From NCBI GenBank assembly GCA_037013495.1, contig CM072811.1, positions 12,467,190 to 12,531,189 on the forward strand: 64,000 nt of DNA, in the 5' to 3' direction. The DNA comes from Hippophae tibetana. Taxonomy: Eukaryota > Streptophyta > Magnoliopsida > Rosales > Elaeagnaceae. Numbering within the stretch: position 1 is the first letter of the stretch; every line of letters starts with the position of its first letter. Made by a program: the position numbers and the translations under genes. The notes beneath the pieces were generated by a model. It did not search any database and was not told the DNA's origin. It saw only the letters and a list, made by a program, of their open reading frames with translations. Below, piece after piece: positions 33,938 through 45,772 of the stretch.

Positions 33938-35400
33938 TTAAATTGGTTTTATCACGGGCTTTTCTGTTGCTTCATTCTCTTCGACTCTATCTTCAACTCT
34001 CTCTTGTTTTTCTGGGCCAGTAGCTTCAACAATAGAAGTTGGTAGAGAAATAGGCTTTTGTATTTCTTCCAACTCTTTTCCACTTCTGAGTGTAACTCCC
34101 TTACAATGCTCTTTTCCTTCCCTCTTTGGATTTGTTTTAGTATCACTAGTTAAAGCTCCTTGAGGGCGATTGGTGACAGAAGTAGCAAGTTGATCCAATT
34201 GAACTTTGAGATTTCTTATAGATGTTTCTTGATTTTGAAGAATAGTCTTATTCTTGGCCATGTATTGAGCAAACATATCTTCCAGTGATGGTTTTTTCTC
34301 TTGTGGTGGAGCTTGGTTATGAAAACCCAGAAGATATGTAGGCTTCATCAAAGATGATTGGCCTTGATTATTACTCCAAGATAAATTAGGGCGATTCTTC
34401 CACCCTAGATTGTAAGTGTTAGCATAAGGGTTGTTTTGATTCCTATTATAGTTGGAAACAAAAATGATAGATTCAGAGTTGTGAGGACATCTCTCACTGG
34501 CATGGTTTCCATTTCAAATTTCACATGCAACAAAAGGACTCTCAATAGAATGGACACCCCGAGTATCCATCTTTTTCACCAAAGTGGATATTTGAGCAGT
34601 TAAAACGAACATAACATCAATCTCATGAATTCCATCCACTCTCTTAGTCATCATCCTCTATGATGGCCACTCGTAGCTATTGGAAGCCATTTCCTCTAAT
34701 AAGTTGTAGGCTTCATCAATTGATTTTCCCATAAGAGCACCAGCTGCTGCAACGTCAATCATATTTCTAGTTGGACCCATCAAACTATTATAAAATGTTT
34801 GAACTTTAAGCCACTTTGGTAAACCATGGTGATGGCATCTTGGAAGTAGCTCCTCATACCTCTCCCAAGCTTCATATAATGATTCTGAGTCGAACTCCAC
34901 AAAGGTGGTGATTTCATTCCTCATCCTTGCAGTTTTTTCTAGTGGAAAAAAATTAGCTAAGAATTTTTGAGCCAAATCATCCCAAGTCATGATAGAACCA
35001 CATAATAATGAACTCAACCAACTGTTTGCCTTATCCCTAAGTGAAAAAGGAAAAAGTCTCAACTGGATAGCATCATCAGTGACTCCATTATGCCTAAAGG
35101 TGTGATAAATCTCTAAAAAATTGGCTATATGAGAGTTTGGGTCATCGTGGGGTAAGCCTTTAAACTGAACTGACATTTGAATCATATGAATGATCGCAGG
35201 TTTAATTTCAAAAATGTTGGCTTGAATTTCTGGTCTTCTAATGCTCGAATGAATCCCACCAACCATAGGCACTACATAGTCTCTTAAAGATCTTGGTTCT
35301 TCCACTTCAGAAATTTCCTCTTCCATAATTCGATGTTTTGAAGTTTCTTTCTTGTCTTTTTTTAATTTTAAAATAGTTCTCTCAATTTTTAGATCCAACG
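33938..35400 (-). pseudogene. Athila-type gypsy gag, element B
   Basis: The open piece 35398-34658 (246 codons) covers most of the capsid: RSLRDYVVPMVGGIHSSIRRP, PAIIHMIQMSVQFKG, DDPNSHIANFLEIYHTF, LRLFPFSLRDKANSWL, WDDLAQKFLANFFP, MRNEITTF, CHHHGLPKWLKVQTFYNSL and YNLLEEMASNSYEWPS. Then follow a stop, a degenerate CCHC region near 34520 with one Cys lost, and the C-terminal piece 34351-33938 (MFAQYMAKNKTILQNQETSI.., KGVTLRSGKELEE). This is the structural polyprotein, with few disabling changes (a stop near 34657 and frame changes around 34350 and 33930). It is the least decayed retrotransposon gene of the window. Confidence 0.85.
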
Positions 35401-35564
35401 GAACAATGTCAAGGTTTCTTTTGCGTCATATACAAAGTCCCAATTTATCCAAAAATCAGAAAAATAAATCTAATAAAGTAAAAATAAAAATAAACACATA
35501 AATAAAAATTTGAACTAAAATTAGATTAATTGGTATTAATATCAAGAAAAATAGTAAAAAAAAT

Positions 35565-35587
35565 CCCCGACAACGGTGCCAAAAACT
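35565..35587 (-). promoter_or_regulatory. Primer binding site of element B, Athila/Tat type
   Basis: Minus strand reads TTTTTGGCACCGTTGTCGGG, nearly identical to the family consensus, two bases inside the LTR end at 35588. Confidence 0.85.
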
Positions 35588-36913
35588 TGTTATCTCTTTA
35601 AGAGAACATGAATGTGCAAGTATACACGGTCACAAGTAATAAGTCATTAAGTAAGATATCGTTCCCATGGAGATTTGTTACTAGTGTTCGTTAAGTACTA
35701 AAATTGTTTTGATCGGATTTTATCCAAAGAGTCGATAGTTTGATGCAGTTTAACTAACTAATTTTTGTAATAGTTTATAAGAAAATTCTAGGATGGAAGT
35801 TTCACCAAATTAATCCACTTGAATCATATTATTTTCTCTTGATTTATGTTCTCACATTTAATTTGTCAACCAAGAATTCCTAATTTATCTATATGTCTCT
35901 TACAATAACAAATAGACATATCTCACTAAAATAATTCACTATATTCTTATGAGAATTAAATTCACCAATATTTATTAAGTTCAAAGTTCTCATATAGCTA
36001 CACGTACAATAAAGGTATATTCCTATCCCTTATATATATATATGTTATTCTATCCACGAGAAACACATAAAAATGTCGTTTCTAAGTTTATTTAAGTGTC
36101 ACAGATCAATTAATTAATCTTTCAACAATTAAAAGTATTAAGCACATAAAAAATAAACAAGTTAAAAACATTACATAAATTTGAGTGGGGTGAGAGGGTA
36201 CACGTGGCTTTGGTGGACTGTGTCACACGGGATACATATGCGCTGGTCTGTGTGCAATAGTTGGCCTCTACTCGCATAGAGTGTGGGAATCATGCACAAT
36301 CTGAACCGTTCATAGTTTGATCTAACGGTAGGTGAGGGAGACCCAACTTAGGGAAACATTTACGCAAATAGGTGGGCCCCACTATGTACGCCATACTACG
36401 TAAATAGGTGGACATCACTCTACACACCTAGCATTGTGCCATTTAGTTAATGTGTGCAATTACCTATGTAGCGTGTGCATCTAACTTGCTTGATCATCAC
36501 CATTGATTTTCTGATCTGACGATGCGTGTGGCATGTTGACAATGATGCACATGGTAATCCTTCTTTGCGTATAAAAACAAAAGTTTTGTTAATTGCATTT
36601 AAGCCCTCTAATTTAATTCAAATTAAATTTCCAACTTTTGTTATTTGCAATTAAGTCATCTTTTAATTCAAATTAAATTTTAAATTTTTGTTTTTTTGCA
36701 ATTAAACCCTCTTTTAATTCAAATTATATTTTTAATTTTTATTAATTGCAATTAAGTCTTTTTTTACTTAAAATTCTTTAATTTTCTATAAAAATATATT
36801 CCTTAAAAAATAGTAAATATTAATTTAAGAACTTAAATTAATTAAAAATATTAAGAACATAGCAATTATAATTAATAAATTGGACAAAATAACTGTAAAA
36901 CGTACTGTTATCA
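35588..36913 (-). mobile_element. 5' LTR of Athila-type element B (1,326 bp)
   Basis: On the minus strand it begins TGATAACAGTACG (complement ending at 36913) and ends AAAGAGATAACA at 35588. It therefore has TG...CA ends with a short TGATAACA-like inverted repeat, followed by AG and the primer site. It is collinear with LTR A and LTR C. U3 holds a GC-richer block (36180-36560) including one CACGTG near 36201. The element is truncated in RNase H at about 31755, so the 3' LTR is absent. Confidence 0.85.
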
Positions 36914-37235
36914 GAGGTCACCGATTATTGTATTTTCCTTCCTTTTAGTTCCTTTTCCTTTTCTTTTATGAATATGTGTAATAAAATTCAAATGAAATAA
37001 TAGAAATTCATTTGTTTCAAAAATTGTTTCCATTCTTTAAATTTTTCATTACAAAAAATATTAATTTATTAACTTAAATTTTCATTTAATTTAATTAACT
37101 TAGATTTTTACTTAACTTAATTAACTTAGACTTTCACTTAAAAATAAAAATTTAAGTTCCCTGCGTCGTTCGTCTTTAATTCAAGTGAGAATATTTCTTA
37201 GAGAATTCTACTATTTTTAAATTTAGGAGCTAGAT
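36914..37235 (+). other. Leader-like AT-rich sequence before a plus-strand gag
   Basis: AT-rich non-coding interval between LTR B and the next gag start. It may be the remaining leader of the plus-strand element, since 'TTAAGTTCCCTGCGTCGTTCG' near 37150 could be a decayed primer-site region, but no clear LTR end was found. Confidence 0.3.
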
Positions 37236-38530
37236 ATGCAAGAGGAGGAGGATCAATTTCAACTACAAGTAGGTGTGGGAGATGATCCAGATAGGTAGAA
37301 AATGATGAAGGACTATGCATTGCCAATCATTGGCAATGCAACTTCCCGCATACAATTGCAAGAGGCTACAAGGAACTATGAATTGAAAAATATTCATTAT
37401 TATTTGTTGCCCTCTCCATTTTATTAGATAATTCTATGCTATTCTCTAAAACTTTCCACTATAGAGAATTGATGAAGACCAGCCTAGGATGAGGTGTTTT
37501 CCTTACACCTTTAAGGATAAATCTTGGTCATGGTTTATTACTCTACAACCGGGTTCTCTAACAACTTGGGAAGCAATCTATGAAAATTTTATTGGTAGGT
37601 TCTATTCCCACAAAATACTATTGATCTAAGGATAAAGATAGCAATGTTTTCTCAAATGGATGAAGAGCCATTTCATGAAGCTTGCGAAAGATTCAACTCC
37701 TTTTCATTCAATGTCCTCATCATAGCTTTCCATTACAGCTACAAAACCAATTCTTTTATGATGTATTGACATTGTAGAGTCAATACATAGTTGATAATAC
37801 TTCTGGAGGAGTTGTAGAAGAAAAGATCATAGAGGAAACCTATAGTCTCTATGAGGTATTGCGTTCTAATTCCCGATAAAGAAGTACTAGGAGAAAGAGA
37901 GTAGGAGTCAATGAAGTTGGCTCTGATAATGAAATGACCTTGCAACTTGGTGAATTGACTAAGTAAGTGAAACTTCTCACTACCCACCAAATTTCAACTC
38001 AAGAGGTGTGTGAAGTGTGTTTTTCAACTAGGTATGATACCCGTAATTGTTCATATACTTGTGATTCTAGTGTGGATTCCATAGAGGAAGTCAATTATTT
38101 TCAAAGGTATCATCCAAACACTAATAATCATCCTAACCATCATTGGAAACCAAACAATTACCAAGCCTACACCCAATGTCAAACACTAAGGTCAAATAAA
38201 AACCACCATTACCCACCAAATCAATCTTTTAAGCCAACCTTAGAGGATAGCTTGAATGCTTTTATTCAAGTTAATCATGACAACCAATTAATGAATAATC
38301 AAAGGTTGAGCACCTTGGAGACTTCGATTAAAAGGATTGAAACTAATGTTGGGCAACTAGCTGAAAAAATGGAAAGGTAAGAACCAAAAAATTTTCCCAA
38401 TCAACCCAAACAAGCAAAGGATGTAAGAACCCTTCAAAGTGGTAAGGTAGTCAACACTATTTTACCTGAAATCTCTAAAGATCTACCATGTAGTTTAGGT
38501 TATAAAAAAGGTGAAATTATACTCTCGTAA
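37236..38530 (+). pseudogene. Athila/Tat gag, plus strand
   Basis: A third gag sequence type. It starts MQEEEDQFQLQVGVG, then MKDYALPIIGNATSRIQLQEA.RNYELKN, the same N-terminal logic as the minus-strand gag at 30234. The capsid follows in broken frames (DQPRMRCFPYTFKDKSWSWF-like, SQMDEEPFHEACERFN). An open 137-codon piece (37967-38380) has a CEVCFSTRYDTRNC knuckle-like motif, an Asn/His/Pro-rich stretch and a predicted coiled helix NQRLSTLETSIKRIETNVGQLAEKM. A short 'DVRTLQSGKVVNT' end leads toward protease but is interrupted at about 38540 by copia gag. Many stops. Confidence 0.7.
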
Positions 38531-38559
38531 AAAGGAGAGACAAAGTAGATAGACCTCCA

Positions 38560-39420
38560 TTTTTTGATGGCTTAAATTAGGGCTTTCTCATGGCCCCAAT
38601 GAGACAATGTGTGGTTCCTTGTTGAAAATGATTGGACCTATCCCTTTAAAATCATACATGATAATATTGTGATTCCAAAACCAATGATTAAATGGGCTAA
38701 AGAAGAATATAAAGAGTTTGAATGGAATAGTAAAGGCTTATATTCTATCATCAAGGCTGCATTTCATGATTAATATATAGAGAATTTAGAACTATACCTT
38801 ATCAAAAACAGTTTAGGATATCCTTAAGACAAATGATAATGGGACGTCTGCTATTAAGAGATCTAGATTGCTTAAGCTAAATAGAGACTTTGAATTGTGC
38901 AATATGTAAGAAGATGATACATTTTACAAATTTTATGCACGATTTTCTAACATGGTCAACTGTTCTTACAACCTAGGTAGACCCATTAGAGAATAAAGGT
39001 AGATAGAGAAAATAATCACCAGTCTACCTTATATATTTCATGCTAAACTTACTATACTTGAGTCAATGTACAAACCTAGTGAGGTCTCTATGAATAAGTT
39101 TTTTGGTGACCTGTAAGTCTTTGAACTACATCACCTATTACCAAGGTAGGAACAAATCACTACCGAGAAGGGTGAAAAGGGTAAGGGCTTGTCTCTCAAA
39201 ACTACTAAAGGAAGTAACTCAAGAAAATATGTTAGTGCCACGGTACATAATATTGATGATTTTAATCCTAATGAGAAGGAAATGGCTTTCCTTGCCCAAA
39301 GAGTTTCTAGATTCTTTGGAAAGAAGAAATAAGCATTAGGGTTTATTGGAAGAGATACTTCAAGTGATGAACTACTTGGAGTTTTCCTCATCACTCACCC
39401 CATCTTTATTGTTTGAAATT
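38560..39420 (+). pseudogene. Ty1/copia gag (UBN2) fragment
   Basis: Begins RPPFFDGLN-GF, the entry motif of copia gag (usually RPPxFDGxNYxxWKxRM). It continues across frames with a 'DDTFYKFYARFSNMVNCSYNLGRPI' segment (the M-x-E-x-E...Y..F...N....G pattern) and IITSLPYIFHAKLTILE. It then reads a SLKTTKGS..YVSATVHNIDDFNPNEKEMAFLAQRVSRFFGKK end, the region before the zinc knuckle. Frameshifts near 38650, 38900 and 39170. Neither LTR nor pol is adjacent. The sequence type differs from the copia gag at 4978. Confidence 0.7.
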
Positions 39421-41229
39421 AACTATTATGGCTCATTTGAGCATATTCAAATTGGTTACATCATGCACTTCAGGCACAATGCAGAAAGAAACAAATATAC
39501 TTCTAAACAGTCACCTGGTTTGGCGTAGTTGAGTAGTTCAATAGGTTTTTCAAGAAGTAATAAACAAAGAGAACCTCAAATACCTTATATTTCATATTCT
39601 CACATGGAATAAAGATTATTTCTTGAATTAGTTTCACCTCATAGATACTTTAAATTGAGGGATGCTATTTGATTACTATTTATAGGTGATATTTTTGGGA
39701 GTTATTTTGCTGTTTTCTCATCTCTTTTAGTTCTTATCATTTTTCTTTGTCAATATTTTTTATTTCTTTTATTTTAAACAAAAAAAATAATAAAAAGATA
39801 AATATATTATTTTTCATAGTTGTGTTTGGTGTTTTGACAATCTTTACCTTCCCTCCACATCTTTTCCCAAAACTGTTATGAAAATTATTATGTCTTGCCT
39901 TCCTACATTTTTAAGTTTACTTGTTGTTGTGATCTATATTGCTTTTTGGTTGAGAGGCTTTTAACTTAAATGGATGTGTAATTTTCCTAACATGTGTACT
40001 CTCTAAGAGGTCGTATGACTAATCTCATATAAGTTTTTATAAACAAAAGGGGAAGAACTTTTCCTACACATGTAATATCATTGTGAATTTGTATGGTTAT
40101 GTTTGAGAAGTTTGAGTGGATTATTTCCTTGAATTTTTTGTATGCCTTGAGAATTATTTAGAATTCACATTAGTTTTTCTTGATGTAAAAGGTGCTGCTA
40201 AGTTAGAAAAATTATTTAGGACATCTTTGGACAGTTTGATCCTTCTTGCCAACCTTGCTACCTATCCACAGTGTCCCCTCTAGATAAATTTTGTTATACT
40301 TTCATTTCTTTGCACCTACTAGTCCAACTTAAATGTTCCATCCCACTTACTTGACACTCTTTTTTTTAAGTTTCAAAATTATCTTGTTCAATAATTTTGA
40401 TCTAGGATATTTTTGCTTCTCTCTTTCCTTTTTTAAAAAGGGGAAAGAAAGAAAAATAAAAAGAAGAAAAAAAGAGAAAGAATTATAAGAAAGGTAGAAA
40501 AATAAACAAAAGGAGAAGAGGACAATGAAAAAGATGAGGGTCAATGATTAAATGTTATTTTGCAAATATAAAAAAGGGAAAATAAGATCCCTTCTTTAAT
40601 AATTTCCTTTAAAGAGTTTCAATATTGAAAGTTTCAAGGAAAAGCTCCTTAGTTTAAAGGATTACCTCTTTTGGCCATTTGCTATATGCTTAAGGTGAAA
40701 GTTTATCCGTCTCAAGGTGTGCCTTTACTTAAATGTTTTTTCTCTTCTACCCAAACCTCATCCTTTGATTACAAACATCTTAAGACCTTTTGATTTCTAT
40801 TGAGATTGCATTTAGATTAGTGGAGAGAGTGGCTACACATGGAATTATGAAGTCAGATCAATTTTGGTATATATTTCCTCTTGGTTGATTCACATAAAGC
40901 TTTCTTGATGACACATATAGTTAACACGTTTTGCATTTCACACACAATGCATGTTCCCATAATTTTTTTGGTCATACTCTCTAATGAATGCATTTTGGAT
41001 TCATTTTCATATGGATGTTTATGTTGAGTGTTTCAAATTTTGTGTATCAGTTTTTTTGGTACAACCTATACCACCTTGCCACTTGGCTCGCCAAGAATAC
41101 CATTGAGGTGGATGGTGAGGTTACTTATTGCTTATTTAAAGAACCCCCTAACACCTACTTTATTAACACCTTATAATAGCTTCCTTATATTATTGATATA
41201 CTCGTTTATCTTACCTTCTTACTTTTATG
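39421..41229. other. Gene-free TE debris
   Basis: No protein domain recognised on either strand. An A/G-rich stretch at about 40430-40540 and long pyrimidine runs are present. Short open frames here (for example 40347-40544 minus, 40988-41176 plus) are low-complexity translations without family resemblance. The composition resembles the untranslated 3' region of a gypsy element, but no LTR boundary was found. Confidence 0.35.
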
Positions 41230-42420
41230 AATTTTGGCACCAAAACATAGTATAAGTGGTAAGAGTCAAAGAAAACTAAGCCTATCGATCCTTATAATAG
41301 TGCACCAATTTTGGTTGAGCTTCCTATCAATATTCATGATTTTCTTGAAGTCGAATAAAGGATTGCATACTTTTCTTGGCTTTCTCTATGTTCTCTAAAC
41401 AATTCCTATGGTGATGAGTTTGCTCAGGAGTTCTATCCTACCCTACCTCGTACTCCTACTACGGGGTTCTATACTTATTTTCTCCTTAAAGGATGAAGAG
41501 TTACCTTCTTTCATTTCCTATCATCCCTTTTGAATTTGAAAATATTGCTTCCACATACTTATCTAATTTTGATGTTATGAATGCTCACAATTTTGAAGAA
41601 ATGTCTATTTAACTAGTAGGACCTCACTACCTTGTTACTATTAATTCCCTTGTTGTTGGTGCATATGTCCTAGGTCGCTCTCTTAATGTTGTTGTTAGTG
41701 CTGTTATTCATCATCTTTCCTATCTTATCTCTATTTCTCCATGCCAAGGTCACTTCCTCTATGCATCTCCAAGTAGTGATGATATAGATCTTGCAAATAC
41801 GACATTTCATAACATTCTTTTCAATTATATGAGTAGGACTTTCTTCTCAAGTACTATACTCTCTAATAATTATGATTCTCGGTATTCATTTATTGCCCCT
41901 TCTTCGTCTTCTTTTATGAATACGACTATTCCACTCATTGCGAGCCTACTCTTACTTCCTATACTCTTTCCACTTCTATCTCCCTTTATGAGTAGTCTAA
42001 AACTGTTCTGTCTTCTATTATGTCCATGTTGCAAACATTGAACATGAATGTTCTTGATATGCCTCATTTTTAGGATTTTTCTTAGGGTGTTACAACTTCT
42101 TATCATCCTGTTGTACCACCTTTTCATGGTTTACCTGTTTCTTCTACCTTTGTCAGACCTCGACTACCCCTACCAAACCTCTTTTCTTTGGTGTTTTGTA
42201 ATTTAGGACCTCATTCAACATGTTTATTATGTACAATGGTGATGAGTTCATTTATCCCTTTGAGCTCAACCACTCTTTTGATCAGTTTACAAACATATTT
42301 CTCAACCCACAAACTATTGTACCTCTTCCCACTAGAGAAGGAGACAGAGAGTGTTGATCTCTATTTGTTTGTCCTCATACTTTCCATGTTATTATTGATT
42401 TAGTTTTTCTTGGAACTTCC
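41230..42420 (+). pseudogene. Degenerate unknown retroelement ORF
   Basis: Broken frames on the plus strand read as one decayed protein. They show APKHSISGKSQRKLS at the start, then a FAQEFYPTLPRTPTTGFYTY stretch. Next comes a hydrophobic-helical middle (GPHYLVTINSLVVGAYVLGRSLNVVVSAVIHHL), then PCQGHFLYASPSSDDIDL. The arrangement recalls the extra 'ORF-1' proteins carried by some Athila-type elements, in which an RxLHHIxSRxLLP-like helix and an 'LFLMY' block occur. The match is weak and I do not claim identity. Serine/threonine-rich stretches at about 41820-41930 may be a linker. Confidence 0.3.
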
Positions 42421-42680
42421 TTATGTAAAGTAAAGTTTTTTTACCAATATAAGTTTAGTGGTGAGGCTTTCTTCTATGATTGATTCTTTTTTGCCTTAAC
42501 TCTATCTACCTTTCTGCATTGTTATTAGAATTATTGCACATTTTTTTTATCAATAGCCCATAATTTCTATTCTTCTTCTTTTTTTAAATTCAAATTCTTC
42601 ATTTTTAACCAAACATGAATATATTAACAAATCCAATATCAATGGAAATAACAACAAGAAAAATATAAAAAGGATAGATT
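42421..42680. other. AT-rich leader-like sequence
   Basis: AT-rich sequence between the degenerate frame and the primer site at 42681-42712. On the minus strand it would be the leader of the element whose LTR starts at 42713. No coding signal. Confidence 0.3.
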
Positions 42681-42712
42681 AACCAGATTTTAGAGCCTTT
42701 ACTCTAATACCA
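42681..42712 (-). promoter_or_regulatory. Primer binding site, tRNA-iMet type
   Basis: On the minus strand TTTGGTATTAGAGTAAAGG, close to the plant iMet site TGGTATCAGAGC. It is next to the LTR end. The same family has sites at about 45756-45772 (plus) and 53748-53768 (minus). Confidence 0.7.
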
Positions 42713-43500
42713 AATGATACAAATCTCACCTAAATAAGTAAGACTCGAAGATCAATGCTGAGATCTTCAATAGGATCATTCTAAAACATGTTGCAAAAAT
42801 ATAATAAAGAAAGGACGTTGACCCGTAATCTATGTAGAGATAGGAACCAAAGGTATCAAGAAAATATGGGTAGATTTCACACTCGAGATTAGGGAGGACA
42901 TGTTAGTGATAAGTAAAATTTGAAAGCTAAAAGAATACTCATGATAAGTTTAGATAAATTTCTCAAAATAACTAAAGAGAAAATTCTCATTAAAATTACA
43001 ATCAAAGTCTAAAAAACTGTACTTGAAGTTTTTAGGCTTATATAGCCAAAAAAAAACTAAAGATGTGCTAAAACATTAAAACAAACCTAGAACAAAATAA
43101 AAAAGGAAATCTGTTCCATAATAGCGTAAGAAAAAAGAGCTAAATAATTCCTCAAAAGAAAACAATTGTGCTCCACTCCAAGCTTCCCACTCATCATATG
43201 TTTAGGTCAACCCATTCAATTTCTTGTATGACATTAGTCAGCCCTTGATCTTCTTTTGAGCCCATCTCATGTAGAGTCTTCTTTGGATCATCTTAAGTTT
43301 TCATGATTAGCCCATGAAGTGCTTCTTTAAACCTTTTAGCCCTTGACCTTGTTATTGGCCCAATGGGGATTTGAAGTGGATCTTTCATTAGTGCTCTTAT
43401 GTTCTAATTAATTACCATACTCTTTGTCTAATTCTTTTTAGCTGGCTACATTTTGTTTTATTTTTTTAAACTAAATTTATTCAACAAGGGGTAGCTATTA
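42713..43500 (-). mobile_element. LTR of gypsy family L, minus strand copy
   Basis: Family L is the LTR family whose 3' end holds 'AACATTGATCTTYGRGT-TCACTTCTTTAR'. This copy carries the end in complement at 42720-42770, and a promoter-like GGCTATATAAGCC (complement of 43038-43050). Related copies lie at about 45290-45755 and 55915-56395 (plus), 51590-52200 and 48105-48264 (minus). The outer boundary is approximate. Confidence 0.6.
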
Positions 43501-44339
43501 ATTCAAGGGATATCTTTTTTGTGTTGGACCATTTTTTAATAACATCACCATTGAAATTCATGAATCTTATTTTAGTCTTCTCGTAGTCCATCCTATTTTT
43601 ATGCAACTCCATTTTTTTTATTAAACAATATGGTATGACCAATGTGTTTGGTTCAAAGGGTAAGGAGTTGGTAGGACAAATTGGCTTATGTAGGGTTAAA
43701 ATGTGTAATTAAAGGGGTGGCCCTCATGAGAACAACAATATTAGGGGTAGAATAACTTGGGTTAGAAGGTTGATCCAAGCATTTTAATCATTTTTCTAAA
43801 AAGACTCGATCGTCATTCTCTTTGAAGAATTAAAGAAAAATTTCTACCAACCTAATCATATTCATCAGAATTAAAACTTTCAAAGAAATTAACATAGCAT
43901 TTCACAAATTCAAAGACATAAAATCATCATATCACCAAATCAGTTACTATGCATGCTTTTTCTAAATTAGATCATCACAAAGTATGTCTTCATTGAGGAA
44001 CAATATCAAAATTTTATCATCATTCATTATCCTTCAAAACCTCATGCTTTTAAGCATTTATGATCTATTATATCAGAAAACAAGGAGGGAGCATGTGACA
44101 GTTGTTTCCAAGCCCATCTACTCACACTAATCATCCCAATAGTGCTATAAGTAATCCTAAAGATTAAAAAAAATTATGATACCAAGAGCATACATATCAT
44201 AAAACTAGTATCCAAAAACATGCTAAACTAATAAAAATAAGAAAATAATAATAGAGATAAGTTTACACTCCCAACACCTAATTCTTACATTGTACTCAAT
44301 GTATGAACATACATGCATGTAATGTAAAAATAAGTAAAA
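43501..44339. other. Unassigned sequence
   Basis: No gene or repeat recognised. Broken frames on the minus strand may belong to the retrotransposon whose protease lies at 44340-45000, but no motif could be read. Confidence 0.3.
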
Positions 44340-45000
44340 TGGAGTAGAAAACAAATATGGTGAGTGGCCTCTCATTGAGCAATTAATTTGACAACATCAA
44401 CCCAACTTATTCAACTCTCATCCCAAGTAATCTCTACTATCATCTAGGTACTTAATTGTTTCAAAGATGTTGAAGGGAATTACCTCCCTATAAACTCAAA
44501 AGTTAGCTCCTCGGTATGAATATCTAGCTTAGTGCAAGTTCTTTTCATAAATGGTCTCAATATGAATAATTGTATAGACATAGTATAAGAATAATCACTC
44601 ATGTCCAGTTCATAGAAATCCACTTGGAAGATAATCTCATCTACTTGACTAAGACATCCTCAAAATTACCCTTAGGATAAATGTTTATCTTGTTAGTAAG
44701 GTGTATAATAATAAATATTTATTTCAATGGACCTAATTTTTGTGAAGAATAAATATTACATTGCATGACATTAATAAATTCTCTTAAATCTAGCAGAGAT
44801 TTTTCTAGGCTTGAGTGACCTATCCCTACCAAAATGGTGAAACTACTTGGGTCTTAGCACGATCAAAATTTTTTATTCCACACTTACCACTTTGTTTCCT
44901 TTTAGTTTTTATTTTCTATTGCATAGTTCTTTAAGGAACTTTCTTGATAGCACCTAGAAGTGGTATGTTGACTTGCACCTTTCAAAAGGTGTCCAAAATT
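44340..45000 (-). pseudogene. Gypsy retropepsin (protease) fragment, minus strand
   Basis: On the minus strand the sequence follows the Athila/Tat protease plan. A basic stretch (LRKFLKELCNRK) precedes KFHHFGRDRS.., then FTILVGIGHSSLEKSLLDLREFINVM, where the catalytic DLGASIN motif has decayed to DLREFIN. INIYPKGNFEDVLVK is the relic of xYPxGxIEDVLVKV, and the flap and GRPFL regions are barely recognisable. It is a strongly mutated fragment with no adjacent RT. Confidence 0.55.
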
Positions 45001-45289
45001 GCCCTTTTGAAAAGAATCAAGAAGCATCGTCAATGGATCTATGGAACAAGTATGGTACAATTACTAGTTATTTGGAAAGCTTGAGCATGAAGTAAAATAA
45101 ATGATAAAATAAAATCCGAATTTACAAAGTTTCATTGAGGTATATTTATCATATCTTTTCTATCCAATATCCAAATAAGGAAAAAAATGCATTACAAAGA
45201 TTATTGAATGGGATACAATATTGATTTTGATAACATTTTCTAAATTTTGAAGTTTACTAGGTAAAATATAGCTTTAAATCAATACTCAG
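45001..45289. other. Unassigned AT-rich spacer
   Basis: No feature recognised between the protease fragment and LTR family L. The 5' edge of that LTR may lie in this interval. Confidence 0.3.
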
Positions 45290-45755
45290 GAATCTGCTAA
45301 ACAATTACATTTCTTAGTTTCATAATTTATTTAACAAGTCTAATATTTACTTTATTTTATAGGATTTTATATTCAATTTGTAACAATAATATTTAGATCT
45401 TTATGTTTATGGTTTATTAGCTAGGTTTTATATTATATTTTTGAGTCTATAAATACATATGTAAGATTTTCATTAAAAACCAATTTTGATATAAATTTTA
45501 ATGAAAGTTTTTCCCTATAGTACCTTTTAGAACTTTATCTGAACTTATCAAGATTATTCTTATGGCATGTATCCTAGACTTATCACTCACATCTCCCTTA
45601 TATTCTTGAGTGTGGAATCTAAATATTATTCTTATAGTAGGTCATGATCTTCATTCTTTATCTTTACAGTCTAATTTAGAACGTTCCTAGTGAAAATACC
45701 AACATTGATCTTTGGGTCTCACTTCTTTAAGTGAGGTTTGTATTATTTGGTATTC
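45290..45755 (+). mobile_element. LTR of gypsy family L, plus strand copy
   Basis: Plus-strand copy, collinear with 55915-56395: 'TTTATTTAACAAGTCTAATATTTAC', then GATTTTATATTCAATTT. The promoter-like block 'TTTGAGTCTATAAATAC' (45440-45460) follows, and the conserved end 'CATTGATCTTTGGGTCTCAC' lies before the primer site. The 5' boundary is approximate. Confidence 0.6.
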
Positions 45756-45772
45756 GAGCAATGTTCTAAGTC
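45756..45772 (+). promoter_or_regulatory. Primer binding site, tRNA-iMet type
   Basis: TTTGGTATTCGAGCA right after the LTR end, a variant of TGGTATCAGAGCA. It starts the gag-only element running to about 47520. Confidence 0.7.

Noticed and set aside
40347..40544. Phe/Leu/Lys-rich minus-strand frame
   Set aside because: Low-complexity translation of an A/G-rich stretch; no family signal.
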